Origin: Cladopsammia gracilis
Taxonomy: Eukaryota > Cnidaria > Anthozoa > Scleractinia > Dendrophylliidae
Direction of reading: 5' to 3'
Length of the DNA: 64,000 nucleotides
NCBI GenBank assembly: GCA_022457155.1
Contig: JAJGOT010000207.1
Location: 1,311,630 to 1,375,629 of the forward strand
Under the pieces are notes generated by a model. It worked only from the letters and a program-made list of their open reading frames with translations, was not told the origin of the DNA and did not search any database. Position numbers and translations under genes: made by a program. This document shows, one piece after another, positions 22,044 through 34,900 of the stretch. Numbering within the stretch: the stretch's first letter is position 1; every line of letters starts with the position of its first letter.

Positions 22044-24032
22044 TTACACAATATCAAGTTCCCACTTACCATGATTAAGGATATTGGTAAATTCCTCTCT
22101 GAGTTCTACAAAGTTATTATATGTTGAAGGAATTTCTAAGAGGGGGCCACAGGTATGTGCTATGGGTCTGGAGCTGAAACCTTCAGACTTGATGAATGTT
22201 ACCTGCAACTTTTCTCTTCCCATTATGTCCATTGCTGTGGTGAACTGAAGGAATTGTACCAGCTTGGCCATGTCTAGTCCCTGAATGAACCTCTGTAAGA
22301 ACTTGACTGCATCTCTTTCACCATCAGTTGTAGGGTTACAAACAAGGCTGTCTAACACCTTCTTGGTTGTTGGCATAAGCGACTCGTAAAGCAACTCAAC
22401 TGCTGAAATTGACTGGAATTGTTCGCATGGCTTCAGCCATTTCTGCAGAATTGGCTGCCAAGCACCAACCATAAGGTGTGGTTTTTGAACCAACTCTTGC
22501 TTGGCAATTTCTAATAGCACTTTGACAACATTTTCCTTTTTTACTAAGGACCTACAGTTGAACCTTTCCAGGAAATCTTGAAATTCTCCTTCATCAGCTG
22601 GAAGATCATTGCTGCTGAGAATACCAGCAACCAAATCTTCTTCTAATTGTGATAAATACCGCTTAAAAGAACTAAAAAATACTGCATCTGTAACCTCATT
22701 GCCAAAAAGGCAAAAGCAAATAAATGCCTTTGAAATAAATAGAGGGAAATAGCAAACAGAAATATACCCCTTCACTAGAATGCAGGCTATTGCCTCCCAC
22801 TCCTCAATGAAATGATCGTGTCTTACAAATGGCACTCTTTCACGTTCACCTATTGTCATAGATATGGCAAATTCAGTCCAAAATAGTGTATACACTTCAC
22901 GAGCAACACCAATTCCTGCCCCTTTCTCAACATTCCCAAATTCATTAATGATTTCAAACACTAAATCAGAGTGTAAAATGCTTGGGTCTTTAAAGTGTTT
23001 AATCAAATCAGTTTTAATATGTGTCCGATTGACCTTCAGGAGCTTTTGCGTGGGCACAGGAGGGCTTTCTGGTGGTTCCTCTAGCACGTCAGGGTTGTCT
23101 GAGTTGTCGGCATTACTTGGGTTGCCATTTCCCAATAGATAGGAAAGTCGATGATCCCTCAGCTGTTCAATGTCAAACAGATTCTGCTCTTCTGAAGCTT
23201 CTACTACATTCTCTGACTGCTCATGAGAAGGAGCAGAATCTGCAGCCAATGATGCATAATACTCATTGTTTTGTTCACAACGAATGCATGACTGCCCCGA
23301 TGCAAATGTGCAATGACATATGTCACACACAAGTCTTGCAGGGTGTAAACTGTTTTGTTCGCTTTCATTTTGAGCACTTTGCTCAGCACTAACAAATGGT
23401 CTGGTGTCTGATGACTGGCTGTCACTATGAACACCATCACTCTCGAATTCCTGGAAAGTGTGCTCTTTAACCTGCGTACGGATGTAGAAGTGGGTTGACG
23501 ATGGGTAGAGTCCATTTGAGTTAAGGTATTCTTCAACTGTCCCTCCTCCAGGGAATTCAAAGAGGGCTGTTTCGGTGGCATCGCAAACAACAACATGCAT
23601 TTCTTCTAGTTTGCCTGCAAAGTTGTTCTTACCGTCCGGAAAAAACAGTGCAGCACCCTTTTCTTTGAGAGCTTCAAGGCTCAAGGGCTCTAAGTCAGTA
23701 TATTGAACAAAGCGTTTTCCTCCTCCGTTCTTTTGCTTTACAGGAAGAAAGGTCTTTTTACATACGTTGTAATGGAGCCATCTCACCTGCAGACGGTGTT
23801 CTTTGCATACACGCTTGTTGGGCTTCCCCTTACTTCCATTCCTAATTCGCCCCAGCAAGTTGGACAGCCGAGTAGCCGTACGTGGAGGGCGTGAAGTGGC
23901 TTGATTTAGCTGACTATTACTGTTATTTGACTGAAGCTGACTTGTACTAGTTTCTGACACGGAGCGTTGTGCCTGCATATTTGAATGCCTATTAATTTCC
24001 TCTTGAACTACTTGTTTTATGATTGCATCCAT
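22044..24032 (-). CDS. HECT-type E3 ubiquitin ligase encoded by the transposon
   Basis: A 662-residue protein. The N-terminal part is low-complexity Ser/Gln/Asn-rich, followed by a conserved but unnamed module (about 85-195) and a small Cys cluster (CDICHCTF...CIRC, about 240-260). The C-terminal half is a HECT domain. It ends with AHTCGPLLEIP...FVELREEF, and the Cys at 628 is in the position of the HECT catalytic cysteine. HECT ligases pass ubiquitin through this Cys to a substrate Lys; the substrate cannot be deduced here. The frame is intact. HECT-like ORFs are known companions of some eukaryotic transposases, so this is likely a transposon passenger rather than a host gene. Confidence 0.82.
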   Translation of the reverse strand: MDAIIKQVVQEEINRHSNMQAQRSVSETSTSQLQSNNSNSQLNQATSRPPRTATRLSNLLGRIRNGSKGKPNKRVCKEHRLQVRWLHYNVCKKTFLPVKQKNGGGKRFVQYTDLEPLSLEALKEKGAALFFPDGKNNFAGKLEEMHVVVCDATETALFEFPGGGTVEEYLNSNGLYPSSTHFYIRTQVKEHTFQEFESDGVHSDSQSSDTRPFVSAEQSAQNESEQNSLHPARLVCDICHCTFASGQSCIRCEQNNEYYASLAADSAPSHEQSENVVEASEEQNLFDIEQLRDHRLSYLLGNGNPSNADNSDNPDVLEEPPESPPVPTQKLLKVNRTHIKTDLIKHFKDPSILHSDLVFEIINEFGNVEKGAGIGVAREVYTLFWTEFAISMTIGERERVPFVRHDHFIEEWEAIACILVKGYISVCYFPLFISKAFICFCLFGNEVTDAVFFSSFKRYLSQLEEDLVAGILSSNDLPADEGEFQDFLERFNCRSLVKKENVVKVLLEIAKQELVQKPHLMVGAWQPILQKWLKPCEQFQSISAVELLYESLMPTTKKVLDSLVCNPTTDGERDAVKFLQRFIQGLDMAKLVQFLQFTTAMDIMGREKLQVTFIKSEGFSSRPIAHTCGPLLEIPSTYNNFVELREEFTNILNHGKWELDIV

Positions 24033-24159
24033 TGCATCTCACCACACGAGGTAATTCAAAATGGCTGCCGGTGTCTCTGAACAGCTTGAAGTAGCCCGGA
24101 TGACAGGCTTGGCTGCAAGTCCTGTGGCCAGGTTGCATTGCTGAACACGAAGATTAGTG

Positions 24160-24418
24160 GAGACTGGACTGTGTGAAAAAATGAAGACTAGACTGTGTGA
24201 AAAAATGAAGACTGGACTTTGAAAAACAGACTGGACTGTCCAAAAACTGAAGACTGGACCGTGTGAGAAATGAAGATTGGACTGTGAAAACGAAGACTGG
24301 ACTGTGTGAAAAATGAAGACTGGACTGTGAAAACGAAGACTGGACTGTGAAAACGAAGACTGGACTGTGAAAAACAAAGACTGGACTGTGAAAACGAAGA
24401 CTGGACTGTGAGCCTTCT
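24160..24418. repeat. Right subterminal array, inverted copy
   Basis: About eleven units of AAGACTGGACTGTG with A-rich tails, the reverse complement of the left array at 18708-18962. The array borders the shared AGCCTTCTGGGCCATCG motif at 24412-24428. Confidence 0.85.
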
Positions 24419-24733
24419 GGGCCATCGTACATAAACATTCCATTTATCACTCAAGCGATGACAAACACTTCAACCGCAAAACACGCTCATGAATCGCCGT
24501 TGTCAAGGTGATGACAGTTTTGACGCCTTTCAGCCAATGGGAATTTCCGTTGCTGGAGAAAAGGGAAAACGTACTTTTTAACAAAGATGTCTACAGTCTC
24601 TCTATTTTTCTCCTTCCCCGCCCCCCACCCCCTCGCCGTTTCGCTCGCCGGCAGTTCTCGTTTTCTCGACGGACTCTGAGAAAATAGAGAGGCTGTGAAC
24701 AGTCTAGACTTCGAGTTGGAGCTCGAGTTGAAC

Positions 24734-25928
24734 AAATTATTTATTTATTTATTCAATAACTAAAGTAATATTAACTATTAGCACTATTACGTAACCACCT
24801 TGATATCGTATATTGCATTTGTATTCAATATAAAAATCGAGTGTAGTTTTCTTTCAATGTCAACTTTAAAAAAGATAAACTGAAATGAAACAAAATGGAA
24901 ACACAATTAAAAAACTCAATTATACTTAAGCAATTACTAAAACAAAACGAACCAACAGTAACGAAATAAGAAACCATCCCTAAATAACTGTCGTGAAAAT
25001 CCTCAGTGTTGCGACAGTTTTTACGTGTGCACGACTACCCGTATTGTGCAATCACGATTAAACTGATTTTGCCACCAATAAAATTGTTATATTAAACTAT
25101 GAAACGACGTGCACATCGAACTGTTTTTTTCTAATAAGAAAGTATTTAAAAGCGTCTGAGAAACATCGCATCAAGTGGTACCACGTTCAAAGTTTTGCAC
25201 TTTGAATTTTTACTCGCATCGTAAAGAAATCAATATAAAATTTAAAATGTCGTTTATCGTTTTATAACACATATATCTTTTGTTCCTGAGAAATATGTAA
25301 CTAACGGGATTGATGACGCCATTTACACGATCCAATTCGATACAAGGATCAATCTCGATCAATTTGCTGTAGACACCATAAAAACGTCGAACGCTAATAA
25401 TACCTGCGATAATAGAAAACCAATAGACTAATTTTTAAAGGTGGCACACCTTCAGATACAATAACTTTGCGTTTCCATGACACTTTTCCAGAGCCCGCGG
25501 TCCTGCTGTCAACATTTATTGATTTTGTTCCTGGTAAACTATGATAAATATGAAAATGGAACGCAAAAAAAGGCAAAAAACCCCGTAAAATGGAAAACGT
25601 CTTGAACCTAGCATGTTGCCATGGCGCCATGATTGATAATGTCGCATTTAAAAGCACACTTAGTAGTAACCTTGTTTAAAGAGTCGCACCTTTCTGATAT
25701 CTCGGTTTCAGTTATTTGAAAAAAGTTTGATCGAGTCTATGGCGTCATCACTTAACAAATTCGCGTAGTTCAAAAACTTAAATATCTCCAGAACAACGAG
25801 ATTATTGAACAAATTACAAACTGTAAGCGGTATTTTTTTCCACCCCAACTACTTGTTTACAATATGAAACGGCGTCAATCTGAGAGGTGCAAATCTTATC
25901 ATAATACGATCTTAACCTTTTTTAAGGC
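24734..25928. other. MULE 3' non-coding region
   Basis: AT-rich sequence between the left MULE terminus and the transposase stop codon. It must hold the transposase 3' UTR. I see no gene or conserved repeat in it. Confidence 0.4.
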
Positions 25929-28900
25929 TTACAATTGTAACCCTAAGTTACGAAATATTTCCTCTTTATGTGCAGGCAGGAGATATGGGTACAAACCCGG
26001 TTGTAATCGCACCATCGAAGAGTGGAAGGATGGTAGCCTATGCAATAAACAGCGAGTGTTTGTATGGAAATATACATTTCCCATTTTGGACTTCTTTTGG
26101 CCATCTTTTGTGAATTCCCGTCGCATCTGCGTCATAACCAAAAGGTCGTGCGGTGGAGGGGGAGCTTCACCGTTGACTTTGAAGGGCTGTTGACAGCCAT
26201 AGCATGTTGATACACTGCCATGGCAGCATCCAAGTAATGTCAATATGTAAAAACCTGGAGCAGCACATGGACGTGGAAGGTCGACTGCGGTAGACTGCGG
26301 TGGCACCAAGGACAGCCCGAAAGGCGGGAAAGACTGGGAAGGCGTGATAAAACTGGGAAGACCCACTGTAGAGTAGTTGGTCTGCATGAAGGCCTGGGAC
26401 GGCAAAGGCGCGGTTGAAATCAAAGCCTGCGTCGTTTGTACTAAGGGTCGGGAGGTTCCCGCAGTGCGCACTATGGACTGGGAGTTCTGCACTGTGGAGT
26501 AGGTCGTCTGCGTGAAGGGCGTGGACGGCAAAGATGAGGTTGAAATCAAAGCCTGCGTCGAGTAGATTATAATCGCTGGTTCTGGTGCAATCCTCGGCCA
26601 CGTTAATTTTAACGTAAAAATCATTGATTTTTTCTCTTCAATCCAGCACAACATTCTCAACTTCCTTCCCCTCATTTCTCACGTAACATCATCCCCCAAA
26701 AGTCCACACGTTTCACCTCTAACTTTTTCCCATGATTTCCTACACAACTTCCAGTCTCTCACATCCCCTCAATCCTCCACGTTTCACATCCCCTCAATTC
26801 TCCACAAACATTTCCAACGTTTCACTTCTCTATTGTTCCCCTCAATTCCCCACAATTTCACCAATTGCAACATGTTTCACCAATTGCTACATGTTGAACA
26901 TGTTTTTAATCAATTCGAATACGTTTGAATTAAGGTGGCCTCGGATCCCACCAGAACCAGCGATTATAATCTACTATTAAGGTGAAAAATCTATTTCAGA
27001 AAGCGAAGCTAGAAATCTATTCCTGAAAGAAAAATGTCTGATTCCGAAGAAGAAGAAATCGATTTCATTCCTGAACTCGTTCAGGAAACCCACACAACAT
27101 GCCATACTCCCAAAAATCCCCGACTGGAACATTTCAAAGATATCATCCGAAAAAATCAGGGGAAAAATCAAATTCCACTCAAAGATCTCGAGTTTTATCA
27201 AGCACAAATTCTCTCCCAGATTCCCCGTGGTGAACTCACAAGAAAAAAAGTCAGGGATTTCGCCAAAGCTGCTAAATGGGGAAAGAAAGCAAATGATCAC
27301 GCTCATGAAATCTTCAACCACATAACAGGTCACGACGGAAATGATTATGAACATCTGGAGAAATATCTCATCGACGATTTCAAATATTTTTCCCTAGCAT
27401 ATGACGATCTTCATCTCAACAGGAAAAAGTTTCTCAATTGCCACCAAGTTCTTTTCGCCCTGTTGCAGAAGAACGGTTTCAATCCCAATGAAGATGATTT
27501 CAAACTGCTCAAACTTTCATCCAGACGGGCGGAACAAGAAAAAATAATCCAAACCATTTTCAAAAAATGTAATTGGAATTAAAATGGATCCATTTGAAAA
27601 AATAATTTACAATGAAGACGAGCAAAGCGAAGCGAGCGAAGCGAGCCTCAGTGCGAGCGAAGCGAGTGACCATGACGATTGTTTCACATGCTCAGAGGAA
27701 GACGAGCAAAGCGAAGCGAGTGACCATGACGATTGTTTCACATGCTCAGAGGAAGAAACAAGAAGCGTGAATGAGACTCCGACAACATCGGATGATGAAT
27801 TTATTGTGTCTGACTCGGAGATGGCGGAAGCTGAGCGAAGCGACGAAATCGAAGACTCAATTGAACTCCTTTTTGAATCTTTTGTCAATCTCCAGGAGGA
27901 ACACAAGATTCTCAAAAAGGAACTCCAAAAGCAAAGCGGTCTTCTCTGGGAAATCCACCGGGAAATGAACGAAAGCCAAGCGAAGCAAAACGGGTCAAGC
28001 GAAGCGAAACGAAAGCGATGCTAAGCGGTGTTTTGAAATAACAGACTGTGAATATTAATGTAAAACATTCATATTCTGACATTGCCCAGCTGCCCGGTTA
28101 TTGACATATGGCGGCCAATCAAAATCGGGTTTTTCGGGGAATCAATTTTGTGGCTAATGCGTTAACAAAAGAGAACAATGGCAAGTGGATTTTGCATCGT
28201 CCACCATTTGATTGGTTGAGGGAAATTTGCCAGTTTTTCGGGGAATCAATTGTATGAATATGAATGACAAACATTCATATTCTGGCGACAGGCGGCATTC
28301 TCGGAAAGACGAATAAATTTTCTCAGAATAACCTGTCACTCCAAACCAATCAGAAATTGGCTTACGCCGAAATCCACTATCAACAAAATCACAAATTGGC
28401 TTGCGTCTTGCATAAAATCAGAAAAGTGATAAACGTGTTACAGTCATCATGAACAAGAAAAGATTTACAGTTTTTGCTGACTATCTCGAGGGATTTACTC
28501 AAAGAATTGTTCACAGATTTCCAGATGCTGCTGAATTTATTGGGGAAGAGAAGGCAATCATGATTGACCGATTTCCTGAATTGGCAAAAAGCGATAAAGA
28601 ACCACAACGTGATCAATATGCTGCAGTGAAGGAGACATTGGAGTTAGCAGTTAACCATGAAAGAATGAAGTGTTATCATGGCATCGAAATCAAGAGGGAG
28701 ACGCCAGAGAACTGTGTTGACTCGATTAATCTTTTATCGAAGGCGATTGGGAACTCACATCGTGATATTTTGTATTATTCAGCACTTCAAGGCGATTTAC
28801 TTGTGGCCTTAAGATCAGCCTCAACACCGGAAGGATTTAGACTCCACTTGAGAAAAACTCTGGATATCTCTTCTTCCCACGCGAAGTTTTTGATGGCTTT

Positions 28901-31900
28901 TTATGAACTTGCTACAACTTACCCAAGACTTTTAATGTGTGAGTTGCCGCAGAGATTTTTTGCTAAAAACTTAAAAATTATCAAACAGGTTTGTCAAAAT
29001 GATAGGGAAGTTTGGAATAACATATAGTTTAACATTCGAAACTGTTAAGATATCTTTCCCACATCGCTCAATGGAACCCAAGAATTAAATTTGTCAGGGT
29101 AACTTTTCCATTTTACAAGCGCGAGTTTTCGCTTATTATCGCGGCGAATAACTTTTTCAATTCGAAACACATCTTGCGTTGTCTTTTGAAGTTCCGCCTC
29201 GTAAAATGATCCGGTGATTGATTCTCCCAACAGATCAACTAATTTATACGTCGGAGGGTTTGTGTTCTTTATTTCGTCAATCACAAATATCTCCTCTGTC
29301 CAATTCGACGTGTAACCTTTGTCAAATATCTTTCGTTTAAACTTTGAAATTCTCACCCTGTCGCCGACTTTGAATTTTGCTGGGGCATGTTTAGCATAAA
29401 TTAAATCTCCGAAAAGATTAGCGAAAACCTTTTTCTCATTTTCCTGTTTGCTCGCCTCTGCGGGACTCATCCGAATGCTCGAATGAAAACGATGATTATA
29501 TTCATCCAGTAATTTGCCAAGTTTGTCCCAGTATATTGTATTGTTGTTCACGCTAAACATCCGGAAGAGTTTCTCCTTAAAAGACCTGTTCCAGCGTTCA
29601 ACAACAGACGATTTCTCTTCATTTTCCGTTGTATACAATTGTATCCCATTTTCGCCAAGCAAATCCTTCATAGTCCCATTGAAAAATTCAGACCCTTTAT
29701 CAGTCCAGAGCATTTTCGGTTTTCGCCCCTTGAATATATCTCGGAAAGCATCAGCCACTGTTTGACCTCGTTTGTCTTTCAGGGGACGAATCCAACCGAA
29801 TTTTGAGAAAACATCGATCACCATCAGCAGGTATCTGATCCCTTTATTCCACCTCGAAAATTTCCCCATCTCGACTAGATCAGCCGCCCAGATGTTGTCA
29901 ATCCCATATGCTATGACTCGCCTCTTTGGAAAGCGCCGCCTGATTGGCCGGTGAAGTTCATTTGCCAGATTTTGAGCCCAGCCTTCACTCAAAATCTTTT
30001 CCCGTTTTTTGAAGCGCCGAGCCCAAGTTTCTGTTTTGCTTGAATTGTGTTTCGCGCCAAAGCATGACCCCACTGTCTTTCTTTCCAGGGAATGGCATCC
30101 AAAGCGGCAACCATTTTCCTGTCTGCTTCGTTCTTGCATTTACGCGGATCCGCTTTCTTCGCGCAGACTGAATAATCAACATCGTGTTGCATAGCAACTG
30201 CATCTGTTTTTCCTGTGGGTTGCTGCCAGATTTCAAGAATCTTTCCCTTTTCATCGAATCTGACTTGTTTTTCGAGTGGGTTCCAGGGCCCGGTGAAGTT
30301 ATGGCCTGGGAGGGTGAAACCTTTCTTTGGTCTTGGCAGCTTCCCAATCAGGGAATGAACATCTAAAGCACCCCCATCCAAATCTGCTCGATCTGTTTTA
30401 TATTTTCTGTTTGGTCGGATCGCCGTGGACAGCTCATTCATCATATCAGCAGAGGTTTTGGCAAGAAATGGTTTCATCTTGTCCAACGCAAAATCCAATG
30501 CTTTCTTTTGAGTGTTTTTATTTCGCAATAATTCACTGGCTCCATAACGACCCATTTCAACTGTCTTTTTTCCCAACCAAGGCAGCGCATGCGCAACGCC
30601 AGTCAGCGCAAGTTCACCAATGCCAGCTCCGCTTCGCTCCGCGGCTCGCTTCGCTTCGCCCCCACCTTGTGAGGGCAGATTCAGTTTCCCGAATTTTTCA
30701 CAAATCTTGTTTTTTTGATTCCGCAGGAAGCGCAATGGCAAAACCACATTTTCCTCCCATTTTTTGCAGTCATGTATCCAGACGGTTCCACACATCCCGT
30801 CCTGCGTTTCTCCTTCACGCAATATGATTCCATTTTCAATCGAAATATTCTTTTATGAATTTCTCATTCTTTCCTGGGTCACTCAATGAAAAAACCTTCA
30901 ACGTGTCATAGAAGGATTTTCGTCGAATCTCATTCAAGAAATATAAGCAATAATATCCACATCGGACAGATTCCAAAGCTTGAATTGGATGCCCATAATT
31001 GTAAATTATTTCTTTCCCAATTTTATCTGCATATTTTACCAATTCAATTGGAGGTGATATTGAGAATGAATCAAAGTAATAGACAATATGTGTCTTGATG
31101 AATGTGGCAACCCAGTGCGTTCCATTCCCAATAGAATCATCTAGATTAATTATGCAGGAACCAGTTTTATGTAAATGATCTTTTGAATCTCTTGAAAAGA
31201 TTCCTTTGAAATTGGGAATTTTAAGAAACCTCACCCACTCAAGAATATCAAAGTTTGAAATCGGAATATCTTTCCAAGCTGGCCTCAAAGGATGGCCCCT
31301 ACTAGCGGTATGTTTTGAAAGGGACTGTTTGGCCCCAGCAGAAGCCCCGATCCAGATTTTTTTTTTCGCCCACGACCTTCCCATGTTCCAAAAAATGGCG
31401 GCGGTTGATAGGGATAAAGCCCCGGTTTTGGACTTACCATCAATCCTTTGCCTTTGCCTTTGCCTTTTCTGGGTACTTGAAGCCCCGATCCGAATAATTT
31501 CGAAGCAAGCTCAATAGCCATTGGGATTCCTATAGCGGCAAGTGTTCCCAATAACCCACCTTGAATCTGTCTCTGCGTTGGTTTCAACGTAATTCCACTT
31601 CCGCTTTGAATTCCTTTTCCCACCAAGTTTCTCTGGCCTTTTGTCAAGAGGTCTCCAAGGGAAGCGAGTTTTGATAAGAATACTGCGGGAACTTCAATGC
31701 CTTTCTCAATCAACTTCATAATGAAGGACAACGGATCTCCTGGCACTCCTTCTCCTTTCAGTCGAGGTCGCTGCGCTCCTTTTCCAAATATTTTATCAAT
31801 CCCCAAGCTCCCCAAGGCACTCAACGCTCCAGTCGCAAGATGCGGGGCAACTTTTGAAACCCCTTTTGTTGCAAATGGAAGCAGCTTCGATCCCAGGGAA

Positions 31901-34900
31901 ATCAACGAAGTCCAAAGACTCCCACCCACAACTTTTCTGATTTGTGTTTTAGAGATTGACAATTCAACTCCCCGCCCCAAACTGATGGCTTTTTGAACTT
32001 TGCTTATTTGAGTCTTTGTCAGCAACAGTTCATCTGGCCCTTTCAATTCATTTCGCGAAAGTCTCAATGTTATGGAAGAGTTATTTTTCACAGCTTTTGC
32101 AAGCTTTGTTTTTTGCCCATCTGATAATTTCACACCATATGGAATATACGACGTCATTTCAATATTTTGAATATCGAAATAAGTTTTCAGGCCTTGACCA
32201 GAAGTTTGTTTGATGCTGTATACAGCTCAATTTCTTGTTCATGCAACACCAAGGCGTTCAATGTGTACTGTGTTGGGTTGGCGCCACTCAATTCGTATCG
32301 GAAAGTCAGAGACACAACTCCATCTTTCACATCATCTTCTTGGTTTCGGAGATCGAAGTAAAGCATGCCGAAGAGGTTTTTGAAATTTGCTCGATTTATC
32401 AATGGTCCGCTTAAAACGTCATTATAAGCGGAATTGAATGCCATCAAAGCTCGATAAAGCCTAGTTTCCTCATCCGTTGTCATTTCCAATTGAGGGTAAT
32501 AAATTGAGTTGTTCAACTCCAGTTGGGCTCGACTGAAGTGCCGGTTGTTTGCTCCAATGCCGAATGTCGTGAATTTGAAGATATCATGTGTCTGGCTATT
32601 GTAAGATGCTGTTGGAACAACCCAAATCAACACATGTCGCGGCCTTCGAAGCCCCGTGGAAATGCGAAAGTAGCTATTCACAGCTGTTGATTGCAATATT
32701 TCATGGTGTTCTTTCAAATATGTCCACTTTTTCGGTTTCAGATAATCTTCAAGATATTGTTTCAAGCCTTTTCCGTTGAAAATGATTTTAGGGCACCACA
32801 ATCTGAGTTTAGTGAGAATTACTTTTGAATCTGGAGCAGCTCCTTTTCTGAAAATCAAGTTGTTGTCATTTTCAAGTTCCAACAGAAGAGTTGTCTTTAT
32901 ATTTGGGTGAAGGTTATTTTTGAAAGCAGCGAAATAACTGTATAAATTCAGGGGAATTGACATTTTGTTAATATTCGCCGCATCAGTCAGGATCTTTCGT
33001 CTGGCAAAACCCTCATTATAAAGTGCTTCTGCTGGCCGTGCTTCTGTTGTTCCCGTTGATGTATCGGGATAGAAGAACTGATCTTGCCCAACCGAATCGG
33101 CATAGGTTTTCGTGTATTTCAAGAGCGTCAATGCATTCGCTGATTCATTTGCTCTTGAGTTGTTATAAATGGTTTGCCCATTGCATTCTACTTTGATTGA
33201 TTTTATGAACGTCAGGCCATTCGTTGTCGTGCAATCTTGGTTGCCATTATTTGGCCCCGCGGTTATTCCAGTTGCACTGTCAGCCGTTGTAACAAGCTTA
33301 AAGTCAACCTCCAGATATGCATTGTACCAATCAATTGGGTTTGCTTCTGAGGAATTATCCACGTTGAAGTGATAATTATCTTTTGTCTGCCTGTTGTCAT
33401 TTGCAATGTTGTCATTGAGTGGTGTTGCTAGATCATAATATGTATATTCGTATCTTTTTACGAATTCCGGGTTTCTAAAATTCACTGCCATTTTATTAGA
33501 TAGTTTTTTCTTTTCAGAGGAGGCCCTTATAAACATCTTTCACATATTGAAATTTGTCAGTGTCTTCTTGGAAGCGGACTTTCTTCAGTATTTCCCCAAT
33601 TTCTTTTCCTTTTGTTTCCGGGGGCGCTGGCACTGAGGCTCCCTCCGGTCGCTTCGCTTCACTCGCTTCACTCGCTTTCTTTGTTGTAAATTTATCATAA
33701 ATTTTTTCACCAATGAGTTGTCCAGTCTTTTCTCCAACTTTCTCTGCTCCTTTTTCAACTAATTTTTCTGCTGCCTTTGAAGCTAATTTTGAAGCTGTTT
33801 TTCCTGTTAATTTAGCTGCGAGTTTTGAGAAAACATCAGAAAAACCACCTCCATATCTTATTTCACCTGTATCAGGATCTCTTTCTCTTCTTTCATCCAT
33901 TTTTAATTACCACAGTCAAAGAAATATCAATATCATTCAAATCAACTTCTCGGTCTTCATCATCAGTAATGTAGAAGGTGACCTCAGAAATATGCGGGGA
34001 GTTTATTTTATTCCACAAGTAATTTATTGGTTGAATTTCGAATGGCAATGATCTGGTTTTAGTGTTGGTTGAGAACGTGTAAAGCGCATTTGACCTTTTC
34101 CCGGAGACAATTGAATCGCTCAAAAGACTGCATCTGAGATAGAGATTGTCAACACTGTTTGATATATTTGGAAAATTCGTTCCATAAGCACTAGCTGTCA
34201 GTTTAGCCGCATCAAATCCCACCAAGATGTGAAAGTTTCCACTGTTTGCAAAATCAATTTGAAAGTTCTCTTGAAGTTGAATGAAAACTTTGAAAGTGGT
34301 CAAATCAAACAACACATTGATTCCATAACTATCACCTGTGGAGGTCGCTTCGCTCCTTTTCCCAATGCTTTTGTGAATGAATTCGTTGATGTCTTCATAG
34401 TCATAAATTCCCGCAGGAAAGGTGATTGTTTCCCATGTCTTGCCCTTGTCTTTGGAAATCACCAACTTGTTGTTGCGGTATTTAGGCTTGATATTATGCC
34501 AGCTTGCCGTCATGGAAAGATGATCCAAAGCCAGCCAGTGCGGTTTATTCTCTTCCAGCTGCAACTCTGGAGAAAACCTCGTTGTGAAATTCCCTGGTTT
34601 ATTTTGTGGGTTTTGTTTTCTTGCATCAATTGATTTAAAGACAAGTACTCGATTTGCATCCATTATTTTAAATACTTCTGATAAAGTTTTTCATGCATTG
34701 TTCTATCGATTGCTCCAATTCTCAAGAGTTCATCATTTATTTGGGAAAGATCATTCCTCAAGACATGCGAATTGTTGCCAGCAGCCATTGAGCCAACCAG
34801 GATCTTCATCCGATCTGCCAGCTCTTCTGGCTTTTGATAGAAGACAACGCTGGATCCCACCATCCTTGATTTACCTGAGGATTTGTGAGGTGGCATATTT

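Larger units (their letters stand above)
17807..24706. mobile_element. 6.9-kb integrase + HECT DNA transposon
   Basis: The termini are TAGACTGTTTACAGCC / GGCTGTGAACAGTCTA, starting inverted repeats of about 137-164 bp (17807-17970 and 24570-24706). The flanks carry GACTTCGAG on each side (17798-17806 and 24707-24715), consistent with a 9-bp target duplication, although the target is itself a repeat. It holds two convergent intact genes and mirror-image subterminal repeat arrays. The transposase resembles IS3-type integrases; Repbase groups such eukaryotic elements as IS3EU, but my family assignment is tentative. Confidence 0.8.

Noticed and set aside
26732..26980. 82-residue ORF identical at both ends of the Polinton (also 44616-44864)
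   Set aside because: It lies in the terminal inverted repeat and includes its inner boundary; identity reflects the TIR, and the composition is not protein-like.
29985..30347. Additional minus-strand ORF between PLA2 gene and integrase
   Set aside because: A third frame overlapping both genes, with no family resemblance.
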